DNA of 13,873 nucleotides from Candidatus Gorgonimonas leptogorgiae (GTDB lineage Bacteria; Pseudomonadota; Gammaproteobacteria; Pseudomonadales; Endozoicomonadaceae): the NCBI GenBank assembly GCA_929200515.1, contig CAKNAD010000051.1, positions 1 to 13,873 on the forward strand, in the 5' to 3' direction. Of this stretch, positions 7,339 through 13,873 are shown piece after piece. Numbering within the stretch: the stretch's first letter is position 1; each line of letters begins with the position of its first letter. The position numbers and the translations under genes were made by a program. The notes under the pieces are model-generated. The model saw only the letters and a list, made by a program, of their open reading frames with translations, was not told where the DNA came from and searched no databases.

Positions 7339-7842
7339 ATGGTCAAAGCTAACTATATAAATAAAATAAATAAACAGATAATTTTTGCTGTTGCACTTGT
7401 GATAGTTTTATTAAGTCTAATGGTTGAGGTAAATAACCTCAAAAATTATACAACATTACTGCAAAATATAAAAATATCCACAAAAAAAATAGAAGCTTAC
7501 TCTTTTAAACCAGAAGTATTTCAGTATAATAAGTTTAAATTAGTGTTTGGAGAAAATTATGAATTAGACAATAAAGCTATTAAACAGCAGTCTGATAAAG
7601 AATTACCCGTTGCTAAAAGAGATTTAGTGCTAAAAGGAATACTTTCTCGCTTAGGAGCAGGAAATAAAAATTTAGGCAGCGTTATTATAAGCTTTAAAGG
7701 GCAAACAAAAATTTATTTTATCGGTGATCATATTCCTGGTGGTGGGTACCTTTATGGAATAAATAATGATCATATTATTATTAAAACTAATAATAATTTA
7801 GAAAAACTATGTTTACAAGATAAATTATCATTAACACCATAA
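7339..7842 (+). CDS. gspC: type II secretion system inner-membrane protein GspC (short form)
   Basis: This is a 167-residue protein of the GspC/PulC family. It has a short cytoplasmic N-terminus, one membrane helix at residues 13-29, a periplasmic linker, and the homology region domain at about 90-160. The domain pattern is typical: LVLKGIL, then GSVIISFKGQTKIYFIGDHIPGG, then LYGINNDHIIIKTNNNLEKLCL. In the family this domain binds the N0 domain of GspD and links the inner-membrane platform to the secretin. The C-terminal PDZ domain found in many GspC proteins is absent; the gene ends right after the homology region. The ribosome site is weak (TAGG, spaced from the ATG). It precedes gspD in the same direction with a 191-base gap that may hold a separate promoter. 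Confidence 0.85.
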   Translation: MVKANYINKINKQIIFAVALVIVLLSLMVEVNNLKNYTTLLQNIKISTKKIEAYSFKPEVFQYNKFKLVFGENYELDNKAIKQQSDKELPVAKRDLVLKGILSRLGAGNKNLGSVIISFKGQTKIYFIGDHIPGGGYLYGINNDHIIIKTNNNLEKLCLQDKLSLTP

Positions 7843-7855
7843 AAAATATTTAACA

Positions 7856-7870
7856 GTTATTAATAATAAC
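7856..7870. repeat. palindrome after gspC
   Basis: GTTATTA-A-TAATAAC is a perfect 7-1-7 inverted repeat starting 13 bases after the gspC stop. It could be a weak transcript end structure or a protein site. No U-tract follows. Confidence 0.3.
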
Positions 7871-7931
7871 ATCTATGTGTAAGTGATATATTAATGACCC
7901 ATAATTAATAAGCAATAAAACAATGTATTTC

Positions 7932-7948
7932 ATCATAATTATTATGAT
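7932..7948. promoter_or_regulatory. perfect palindrome, possible operator of gspD
   Basis: ATCATAATTATTATGAT is a perfect 8-1-8 inverted repeat about 85 bases before gspD. A TATTAT at 7957-7962 could be a -10 element, placing the palindrome over the -35 region. The core TCATAATTATTATGA differs from the 7-1-7 Fur pattern TGATAATNATTATCA at one position per arm. Fur or another dimeric repressor is conceivable. Palindromes also arise easily in AT-rich DNA. Confidence 0.4.
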
Positions 7949-8033
7949 ACATGCAGTATTATAGTGCTTTTAAGGAAATATTTTAAAATAGTAAAATCTA
8001 TTTAACAACCTGCAAAGGCCGGCGTAAGAATAT

Positions 8034-10088
8034 ATGAACAAAATATTTAAAACAACTAACATTATAATTTTACTAATGAGTGCTTTCATTTTAAATGGAT
8101 TAGCATTACAAAAAGATTCAAAACAAGAGTTACAAGAACAATTAAAATTAGTTGGCTCTGCATCTAAAGCTGATGTAATCGAAAGTACTAAAGATTCGCA
8201 AACTAATAAAGGTTTAGAACAAAAAAGTATTGAATCTGAAAAAAATAATAAAACATCTGTTCAAGAAAAGTTATGGCATATAACTCAGAAAAATACAGAT
8301 ATCCGAGAATTTATCAATCAAATAGCTAAAATTGTAGGTAAGACAATTGTTATTGATCCTAAAATAAAGGGTGGTAACACTGTTACAGTCTTGTCTTCTA
8401 AAGCACTTAGTGCTAACGATGTATTTGAAGTATTTTGTCAAGTTATGTCGGTAAATGGTTATGCGGTAGTTTATAAGGGGGATGTAATAAATATAATACC
8501 GCAAGCGTCATCTAAAAACTCTGTAAGCTTTGGAAGTGAGTCAGATATTCATGGTGTTAACTGCACTCAAGTAATTGAATTAAAAAATATTCCGGCAATG
8601 GAAGCTGTTTCTATCATTAAGCCTTTAATATCATCATTTGGTCATATTGCAGGTTCTACAGCATCAAATTCAGTTATAGTTTCTGACTTATTAGAAAACG
8701 TAGAAAAAGCAAAAGAATTATTAACAAGTATAGATACAGCTAGTGATTACGAAGTTATTCAATTAGAGCATGCTTGGGTAACAGATGTAGCAAATATTAT
8801 TAATAGTACTTTAAATTTCAGAGTAAATAATACCGCAGTATTACAAATAATTGCAGATGAAAACAGCAATCGCTTAGTGGTTAAGGGCAATAAAGGCAAA
8901 AGAGATCAAATTAAAAAACTTGTTGCTATATTAGATAACAGCAGAGCACAAAAAAATACTACAAAGGTAATGTTTTTAAAGCATGCTGATGCTCAAAATA
9001 TAGCTGAAATATTGGCTGAAGCTTCTAATTCATTAATAAATGCTAAAGGAGGTAAAAAATCTAGCAATGGTAGACCTCAAGGATTAATGCAATCTAATGT
9101 CTCAAAGTCTGGTGGTTATACCTATGCAGCTCAAGCACCTGGCGTATTTGTTAAGCCTGATGTATCGCAAAACGCTTTAGTAATGATAGCAGATCCAGAG
9201 ATTCTCAAGGAATTAGAAAATATAGTTCATAAATTAGATATCCCTAGATCTCAAGTGCTATTAGAAGCAGTAATTGTCGAGGTAAGTGACGATTTATCTA
9301 GTGACTTTGGTATTAATTGGCAAGGTTTAGCAAAAGGTGATAGTATAAAACCTGATGGCGGGTTGCTTTCAGTAAATATGGAGTATGATGGATTTAAACA
9401 TGGTAAGCTAGATGTTAAGATTGGTAGTTTAGGTTCTGTAGTTAAGGCTCTGAGAACAGATGGCAATAATAATATTCTTTCTACACCTAGTATATTAACT
9501 TTAGATAACACTAAATCAGAGTTTTTGGTTGGTGAAAATATCCCAATTAAAACTGGTGCCTATCAAACTACAGGGGCGCAGCAGAGTCCTTTTGTCACTA
9601 GAGAAAGAAAAGATGTAGGGATCCAATTAAAAATTACTCCACATATCAATGCTGGTAATAGTTTAAGGTTATCTATAGAGCAAGAAGTATCTAATGTAGA
9701 TCTATCAGCTTCTAAATTATATGACGATGGTATTGTTTACAAAAATAGATCATTAAAAACTACTGTTCTAGTAGAAAATGGACAAACTATTGTAATAGGT
9801 GGTTTGATACAAAGCACTAGTGGCAAAAGTAAAAGTAAAATTCCTATTTTAGGAGATATACCTATTTTAGGTAGACTATTTTTCACTCAAAATGGTAAGA
9901 CTGCTAATAAGAAAAATCTTATGCTATTTTTACGACCAACAATTGTTGAATCTGCTAATGAGTTAAGTGAATTAACAAAAGATAAATATAATAGCTTAAA
10001 GATTATAGGTGCTAACAAGAAAAACGCTAATATAATTGATATGCCAGATGATTATCAAAACCTTGTAGATTATACTGCTACTATGTAG
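8034..10088 (+). CDS. gspD: type II secretion system secretin GspD
   Basis: This 684-residue protein forms the outer-membrane channel of the type II secretion system. It has a Sec signal peptide with likely cleavage after GLA (residue 24) and no lipobox cysteine. A low-complexity K/Q/E/S-rich linker follows (about 25-79). Next come N0 (80-157), N1 (178-236), N2 (240-302) and N3 (310-402, interrupted by a G/S/K-rich loop at 338-365). The secretin barrel occupies 405-638, with ILSTPSILTLDN at 481-492 and the family signature IPILGDIPILGRLFF at 603-617. The last 46 residues may be a short S-domain or pilotin-binding tail; no clear one is visible. The ribosome site is poor (GTAAG close to the ATG). 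No gspE or other gsp gene follows, so the remaining machinery must lie elsewhere. Confidence 0.95.
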   Translation: MNKIFKTTNIIILLMSAFILNGLALQKDSKQELQEQLKLVGSASKADVIESTKDSQTNKGLEQKSIESEKNNKTSVQEKLWHITQKNTDIREFINQIAKIVGKTIVIDPKIKGGNTVTVLSSKALSANDVFEVFCQVMSVNGYAVVYKGDVINIIPQASSKNSVSFGSESDIHGVNCTQVIELKNIPAMEAVSIIKPLISSFGHIAGSTASNSVIVSDLLENVEKAKELLTSIDTASDYEVIQLEHAWVTDVANIINSTLNFRVNNTAVLQIIADENSNRLVVKGNKGKRDQIKKLVAILDNSRAQKNTTKVMFLKHADAQNIAEILAEASNSLINAKGGKKSSNGRPQGLMQSNVSKSGGYTYAAQAPGVFVKPDVSQNALVMIADPEILKELENIVHKLDIPRSQVLLEAVIVEVSDDLSSDFGINWQGLAKGDSIKPDGGLLSVNMEYDGFKHGKLDVKIGSLGSVVKALRTDGNNNILSTPSILTLDNTKSEFLVGENIPIKTGAYQTTGAQQSPFVTRERKDVGIQLKITPHINAGNSLRLSIEQEVSNVDLSASKLYDDGIVYKNRSLKTTVLVENGQTIVIGGLIQSTSGKSKSKIPILGDIPILGRLFFTQNGKTANKKNLMLFLRPTIVESANELSELTKDKYNSLKIIGANKKNANIIDMPDDYQNLVDYTATM

Positions 10089-10107
10089 TATTTCTCAGAA
10101 ATTCTTG

Positions 10108-10127
10108 CCTAGATTAATAAATCTGGG
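10108..10127 (+). terminator. hairpin downstream of gspD
   Basis: CCTAGATT (10108-10115) pairs with AATCTGGG (10120-10127) across an AATA loop, with one G-T wobble, 20 bases after the gspD stop. It lacks a U-tract, so it may stabilise the mRNA 3' end rather than terminate. Confidence 0.35.
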
Positions 10128-10137
10128 TAGGAGGGTG

Positions 10138-10402
10138 TATACAGGTGGCAGTTAGAAATGCGAGTTTTCAGCAAGTGATGATAAATTTTTGGCTAAGGAA
10201 GTATTTAGGTTTAGTGTCGACTAAATCAAGAAATACCAACGCAGGATAAAAGCTTAGAAGCCTTGCCCTCTGGATACCACTAAAAAGATTTACTTATAGT
10301 TAAAGTACTTTGAAGTGCGCTTGTATTCGTGCAGTATTTTGCCTTGAATTAAACTATTTTACTCGTCTCTGAAATCTATCATTTTTATCTTTTGCCTGTA
10401 TA
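10138..10402 (+). repeat. TATACA-ended intergenic repeat, copy 3
   Basis: This 265-base non-coding repeat runs from TATACAGGTGGCAGTTAG (10138) to TTTTGCCTGTATA (10402). Its first 65 bases match the reverse complement of 1565-1629 of copy 2, including CAGTTAGAAAT and TTTTCAG..AAGTGAT. The middle (ACTAAATCAAGAAAT... CGCAGGATAAAAGCTTAGAAG) and the stretch at 10287-10318 match the core of copies 1 and 2, followed by the shared ATTTTGCCTTGAATTAAAC. The ends are imperfect inverted repeats of each other. Its right end stops 3 bases before the pyrE stop codon, and it fills the gap between the convergent genes gspD and pyrE. It lacks a stretch of roughly 70-80 bases that copies 1 and 2 carry. Confidence 0.75.
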
Positions 10403-10405
10403 GAA

Positions 10406-11053
10406 TTATATACCATATTTATTTTTATAATTTGCTATCTCTTGATGGTAATGTTTTAGATTTAAGTTATCTTTAGAGTATTCAATTAAATCTTGTAGTT
10501 TAACTATACTTGTTACCTGTATATTGTTATCTAGGCTAATTTGTTCTATGGATGATAAATCGCTATTTAAGCTTTTTTCTTGTCGGTCTAAGCTTACTAA
10601 GCAACCTGATATTTTTGCATTTTTATCATTCCTAATTAAAGTTATAGCTTCGTTGATTGCTTTACCTGAGGTAATTACATCATCAATAATTAAGACTTTA
10701 CCATGTAATTTACTACCTACAAATACCCCACCTTCGCCATGTTGTTTAACTTCTTTACGATTAAAACTCCAAGGGATATCTTGATTTAATAATTTATTTA
10801 AGGCAATTGCTGTAGCTATAACTAGAGGTATTCCTTTGTATGCAGGCCCAAATATGCAGTCAAACTCTATATTGCTATCAATTATAGCTTGAGCATAGAA
10901 GTTGCCTAATCTTTGTATTGATTTCCCTGTATTAAAACAACCCATATTAAAAAAATATGGAGATTGTCTTCCTGACTTTAATTCGAATGATCCAAATTTA
11001 AGTGCTTCGATATTTATAGCGTAGTCTATGAAGTTTTTCTTGTATTCTTTCAT
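10406..11053 (-). CDS. pyrE: orotate phosphoribosyltransferase
   Basis: This 215-residue cytosolic enzyme (E. coli: 213) converts orotate and PRPP to orotidine 5'-phosphate in de novo pyrimidine synthesis. The N-terminus KFGSFELKSGRQSPYFFN is characteristic. FGPAYKGIPL lies at 69-77. The flexible catalytic loop NRKEVKQHGEGG (98-109) keeps K100, K103 and H105. The PRPP-binding motif VLIIDDVITSGKA is at 120-132. The whole length aligns with E. coli PyrE, supporting a gammaproteobacterial origin. The start ATG has a weak GAG 5 bases upstream. It is monocistronic here, without the rph gene that precedes it in E. coli, and divergent from lptF. Repeat copy 3 begins immediately after its stop. Confidence 0.97.
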   Translation of the reverse strand: MKEYKKNFIDYAINIEALKFGSFELKSGRQSPYFFNMGCFNTGKSIQRLGNFYAQAIIDSNIEFDCIFGPAYKGIPLVIATAIALNKLLNQDIPWSFNRKEVKQHGEGGVFVGSKLHGKVLIIDDVITSGKAINEAITLIRNDKNAKISGCLVSLDRQEKSLNSDLSSIEQISLDNNIQVTSIVKLQDLIEYSKDNLNLKHYHQEIANYKNKYGI

Positions 11054-11064
11054 GATATCTCAAT

Positions 11065-11081
11065 AAAATGTTAAACATTTT
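11065..11081. promoter_or_regulatory. perfect palindrome in the pyrE leader
   Basis: AAAATGTTAAACATTTT is an exact 8-1-8 inverted repeat located 11 bases before the pyrE start codon. It may be an operator or an RNA hairpin that affects ribosome access. I recognise no known regulator motif. Confidence 0.35.
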
Positions 11082-11108
11082 TATGGGGGTTAGGGTAAGT
11101 CGTTAGGT

Positions 11109-11137
11109 ATTTTACCTTAAATTACATAACATTTTAA
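11109..11137 (-). promoter_or_regulatory. possible pyrE promoter
   Basis: On the minus strand, TTAAAA (11132-11137) and TAAAAT (11109-11114) are 17 bases apart. A small hairpin AGGTA-ttt-TACCT (11105-11117) overlaps the -10. The -35 is weak. Confidence 0.35.
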
Positions 11138-11144
11138 GCTTAAA

Positions 11145-11173
11145 TTGCTATTATTATGGCATTTTGATAATAT
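11145..11173 (+). promoter_or_regulatory. possible lptFG promoter
   Basis: TTGCTA (11145-11150) and TAATAT (11168-11173) are 17 bases apart, each matching four of six consensus bases. The AT-rich gap offers other candidates. Confidence 0.25.
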
Positions 11174-11250
11174 CAGCATAAATAAAAAAATTAAATACTA
11201 TTATTGGCGATAGTAATGTATACAAAACGATATATTTAGGTGGTTAAGGA

Positions 11251-12372
11251 ATGCGCTTTTTATTAACTAGATATTTATCAAGGCAAATTTTACAGAACGC
11301 AATAGTAATTTCTCTTATTATTTTAATTATTATTGCTAGTTCTAGATTTGTTAATTATCTAGAAGATGTTGCTACAGGATCATTAAAGTTAAGCTTTGCT
11401 TTAAATATTATGTTATGGAGATTTCCTGAATTTTTAACAATGATTTTACCGCTCGGGCTATTAGTCAGTATAATAGTTACATATGGAAATTTATATGCTA
11501 ATCAAGAAATGGTTATCTTATATGCTTGTGGTGTTTCTGAACATAAAGTATTGGCAACAACTTTATTACCAGCTAGCATTATTACGATAATAGTTGTATA
11601 TTTTAGTTTTTATTTATCGCCTTTGGGGCTTACTAAGGTTGAAACAATACTGCAAAAACAAATATCTGAAAATAAATTTGAAGTTTTAACTCAAAAAAAG
11701 TTTAAAAAAATAGGCAATAAAAAAGTTATATACGCTGAATCAATTGATAAAGATAAAGAAAATATAAGTAATGTTTTTGTTGCCTATCAAGACTATAAAG
11801 AAAATGACAGCTTTATAATATTATTAGCTGATAATGCATATATTGATCATGACAGAGACAACACTAACAAAGTAAGAGATAAATTTTTGATTCTAGAATC
11901 AGGTAACAGATACGATGTAACTAAATTTAGCGGTATCTCTCGTAGTGTATCTTTTGAAAAATGTGCGGTTAAATTGCAATTTTCTTCTGTATTTCAAGAA
12001 ATTGATCGCAAGCAGGCGTTGCCTACTAGTACTTTATTAAAATCATCAGATTCTCAAGATAGAGCTGAATTATTATGGCGAATATCAATGCCAATTGTTG
12101 TTATTCTTATTACTATACTGGCTTTTGTATTATCTAAGGGTGAGGTGCGTAAAAGTAGATTTACTAGATTACCATTTGGTATATTAGCATATTTATTTTA
12201 TTTAGCTTTACTTGTATATTGCAGAAATAACATTGAAAAATATGGAGTTAATTATTCATATACAATATGGATAGTTCATGTTGCAATGAGTTTATTAGCA
12301 GTATTCTTTTATTTTTTTAACTCAATTAAAAATTATTTTATGTATAGAAAATATTATTTATGGAAAAATTAG
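11251..12372 (+). CDS. lptF: LPS export ABC transporter permease LptF
   Basis: This 373-residue inner-membrane permease of the LptB2FG complex extracts lipopolysaccharide from the inner membrane and passes it to LptC and LptA. It has the family layout: three N-terminal helices (about 16-33, 56-76, 100-120), a periplasmic beta-jellyroll (about 130-260) and three C-terminal helices (about 270-290, 305-325, 335-355). The start region MRFLLTRYLSRQILQ, the ILPLGLLVSIIVTYGNLYANQEMV stretch (near residues 69-92) and LPFGILAYLFY are typical. Length is close to E. coli LptF (366). AGGTGG lies 7 bases before the ATG. The stop overlaps the lptG start by 13 bases, so the pair is translationally coupled. 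The ATPase gene lptB is not in the window, as is usual. Confidence 0.95.
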   Translation: MRFLLTRYLSRQILQNAIVISLIILIIIASSRFVNYLEDVATGSLKLSFALNIMLWRFPEFLTMILPLGLLVSIIVTYGNLYANQEMVILYACGVSEHKVLATTLLPASIITIIVVYFSFYLSPLGLTKVETILQKQISENKFEVLTQKKFKKIGNKKVIYAESIDKDKENISNVFVAYQDYKENDSFIILLADNAYIDHDRDNTNKVRDKFLILESGNRYDVTKFSGISRSVSFEKCAVKLQFSSVFQEIDRKQALPTSTLLKSSDSQDRAELLWRISMPIVVILITILAFVLSKGEVRKSRFTRLPFGILAYLFYLALLVYCRNNIEKYGVNYSYTIWIVHVAMSLLAVFFYFFNSIKNYFMYRKYYLWKN

Positions 12373-13442
12373 AAATCTATTTAGGAAAAAAACTATTGCT
12401 AGCTACAATAGTAGTTTTATTAGTAGTATTATCATTAGATTTTTTAATTTCCTTTATATCTGAGTTAGAAGATGTAAAGTATCATTATACGGCATATAGA
12501 GCTGCTATTTATGTATTATTAAATATTACTAGGCATATTGAAGAATTTATGCCTGTAGCAGCATTAACTGGATGCTTATCAGGATTAGGAGCCATTGCAG
12601 CAGATAACGAGCTAATTGCAATGCGGTCTTTAGGAATTTCCAACCTGCAAATATTTAAAATGATATCTAAAGCACTAATAATAATTATATTATTTAGTAT
12701 GCTAGTAAGCGAATTTGTAGCACCATATGCAGTAAGAAAGGCTGAAATAAATAAAAAAATACTGGTAAACAGTAAAAGCAGTAAAATTTTAACAGGACTC
12801 TGGCGTAAAGATGATAATGAATTTATTAATATTAATTCATTAGAGTTGAATGGTAAGGTTAATGGTATTTCTAGGTTTATATTTAGCAAAGATATGCGTC
12901 TTCAAGAGTTAATTTTAGCTAGTTATGCTCAAATAGTAGAAGGCAAGCACTGGATTTTAACTAATGTTGAGAAATATATTATTAATTATAATTCTACAGG
13001 AGAGAGTACAGGTTATATTAAGGAATATTATGATTCTTTAGTCTGGGATATATCTCTATCTACAAAGATATTACAAACAGCACTTATTTCCCCAGATTTT
13101 TTATCAATAATGGAATTAATTAATTATAATAAATATTTACAACAAGAAAGTATACAGTCTCAAGAATATCAGCTATCTTTATGGAAGAAGTTATTACAAC
13201 CTTTAGTAATTTTAGTGCTGATATTTGCTAGTATGCAAGTTATATCAGGTAATATGCGTATGGTTAATCTAGGCATAAGAATTGTGCTTGGTATTGTATT
13301 TGGTTCTGCTTTTATTATTTTACAAAAAACCATGGGATCTTTGAGTTTAGTGCTGAATATACATCCAATTTTTTGCTTGTTATTACCGTTAATTTTATGT
13401 TTGATAGGTAGTATAATTTATTCTTGGCATATTAGAGGATAA
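12360..13442 (+). CDS. lptG: LPS export ABC transporter permease LptG
   Basis: This 360-residue protein, the same length as E. coli LptG, is the second permease of the LptB2FG complex. It starts inside the end of lptF and has no obvious ribosome site of its own, fitting translational coupling. The first helix covers about 12-32. The conserved coupling region FMPVAALTGCLSGLGAIAADNELIAMRSLGIS lies around residues 64-95. A periplasmic jellyroll spans about 130-260, and three helices end the protein (about 275-355). Order F then G with overlap is the standard gammaproteobacterial arrangement. It converges on the unknown minus-strand gene 52 bases downstream. I saw no convincing terminator between them. 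Confidence 0.95.
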   Translation: MEKLEIYLGKKLLLATIVVLLVVLSLDFLISFISELEDVKYHYTAYRAAIYVLLNITRHIEEFMPVAALTGCLSGLGAIAADNELIAMRSLGISNLQIFKMISKALIIIILFSMLVSEFVAPYAVRKAEINKKILVNSKSSKILTGLWRKDDNEFININSLELNGKVNGISRFIFSKDMRLQELILASYAQIVEGKHWILTNVEKYIINYNSTGESTGYIKEYYDSLVWDISLSTKILQTALISPDFLSIMELINYNKYLQQESIQSQEYQLSLWKKLLQPLVILVLIFASMQVISGNMRMVNLGIRIVLGIVFGSAFIILQKTMGSLSLVLNIHPIFCLLLPLILCLIGSIIYSWHIRG

Positions 13443-13494
13443 ACACATCTATTAAATTAAAACTTACTAAAATACACTATGAAGTAATTATTAG

Positions 13495-13873
13495 CTAAAC
13501 ATATTCATATTTTAAAAAATTATGTTTAAAAATTTTGGCCTTATAATTAATCACTACATTTTCATACATCCAGCTAAAATATCCTTTATATGAATCGTTA
13601 GGATAAAATGTATTATCATGATCCATACCGTTGAAATAGCCAACAATACACTTATTTTTAATAGGTTCTTCAAAGGTAACCTCGTATTTTTCACAACCTT
13701 CTGAAAATTGCATGGTTTTATCTATATCTAAGCCGTAGTTGCCATCAACAGTACTATCAATTACATATTTAAAATGATTTTTCCATTGTCTATCAACATT
13801 AAAAATGTCAAAATTTTTAGATGTAGAAATAATTCCTTTTTGATTCCATGTAAACACATCGGATTCAACTATA
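13495..13873 (-). CDS. unrecognised protein, C-terminal part (5' end outside window)
   Basis: The frame is open from the window edge to a TAG at 13495-13497, giving about 125 visible residues. A GTG at 13857 could be a start, but codons upstream of it stay open to the edge (IVESD), no ribosome site is visible, and the text begins mid-domain, so I treat it as truncated by the window. The sequence is polar, rich in aromatic residues (F, W, Y), N, D and K, with few hydrophobic runs and no membrane helix. It has several W/Y-rich strand-like segments (FTWNQKGI, GYFNGMDHDN, YKGYFSWMYENV) and one isolated pair of cysteines. This suggests a soluble, beta-rich protein. I do not recognise the family. 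Confidence 0.6.
   Translation of the reverse strand, partial: IVESDVFTWNQKGIISTSKNFDIFNVDRQWKNHFKYVIDSTVDGNYGLDIDKTMQFSEGCEKYEVTFEEPIKNKCIVGYFNGMDHDNTFYPNDSYKGYFSWMYENVVINYKAKIFKHNFLKYEYV

Noticed and set aside
8271..9511. Minus-strand open frames within gspD (8271-8504 and 9251-9511)
   Set aside because: Antisense to conserved N0 and secretin domains of gspD; no ribosome site or family resemblance.
10524..10784. Plus-strand open frame within pyrE
   Set aside because: Antisense to the PRPP-binding region of pyrE, which is clearly the real gene.
12509..12889. Minus-strand open frame within lptG
   Set aside because: Antisense to conserved LptG sequence; no supporting signal.
13443..13494. 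Terminator between lptG and the unknown gene
   Set aside because: Only a 5-base TTACT/AGTAA pairing with a long loop; too weak to call.

Overview
The window is AT-rich DNA (around 70 % A+T by eye) from what is most likely a gammaproteobacterium. The PyrE and CysB homologues match their Escherichia coli counterparts almost residue for residue in key motifs and in length. The FeoA/FeoB pair is of the GNW-containing proteobacterial type, and LptF/LptG plus a GspC/GspD pair indicate a diderm cell with LPS export and a type II secretion system. Low G+C, a signal-peptide-bearing ankyrin-repeat protein and scattered non-coding repeats would fit a host-associated organism (inference). I cannot name a genus.

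Layout. 1-1285: a possible 3' end of an unknown gene, a non-coding repeat (copy 1), and an ankyrin-repeat gene on the minus strand with its own promoter. 1286-1990: an inverted second repeat copy, then a Fur-box promoter and a long leader with a hairpin. 1991-4485: feoA-feoB, overlapping by 4 bases (ferrous iron uptake). 4534-5508: a cysB-like LysR regulator on the minus strand, convergent with feoB and divergent from nhaA. 5756-7000: nhaA, Na+/H+ antiporter. 7026-7277: a diverged repeat copy (copy 4). 7339-10088: gspC and gspD (inner-membrane and outer-membrane parts of the type II secretion channel), separated by 191 bases that hold two perfect palindromes. 10138-10402: repeat copy 3. 10406-11053: pyrE on the minus strand, divergent from lptF-lptG (11251-13442), the permease pair of the LPS export ABC transporter. 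13495 to the window end: the C-terminal part of an unrecognised protein on the minus strand.

Most genes are ordinary core or transport functions and do not form one pathway. The striking signal is in the gaps. Four copies of one non-coding repeat family (about 250-345 bases, ends of the form TATACA.../...TGTATA, sharing internal blocks) occupy four intergenic regions. Two lie in inverted orientation tightly around the ankyrin gene and its promoter. Two end within three bases of a neighbouring stop codon. They look like a non-autonomous, MITE-like element family. A 29-base palindrome with the same ends sits in the feoA leader.
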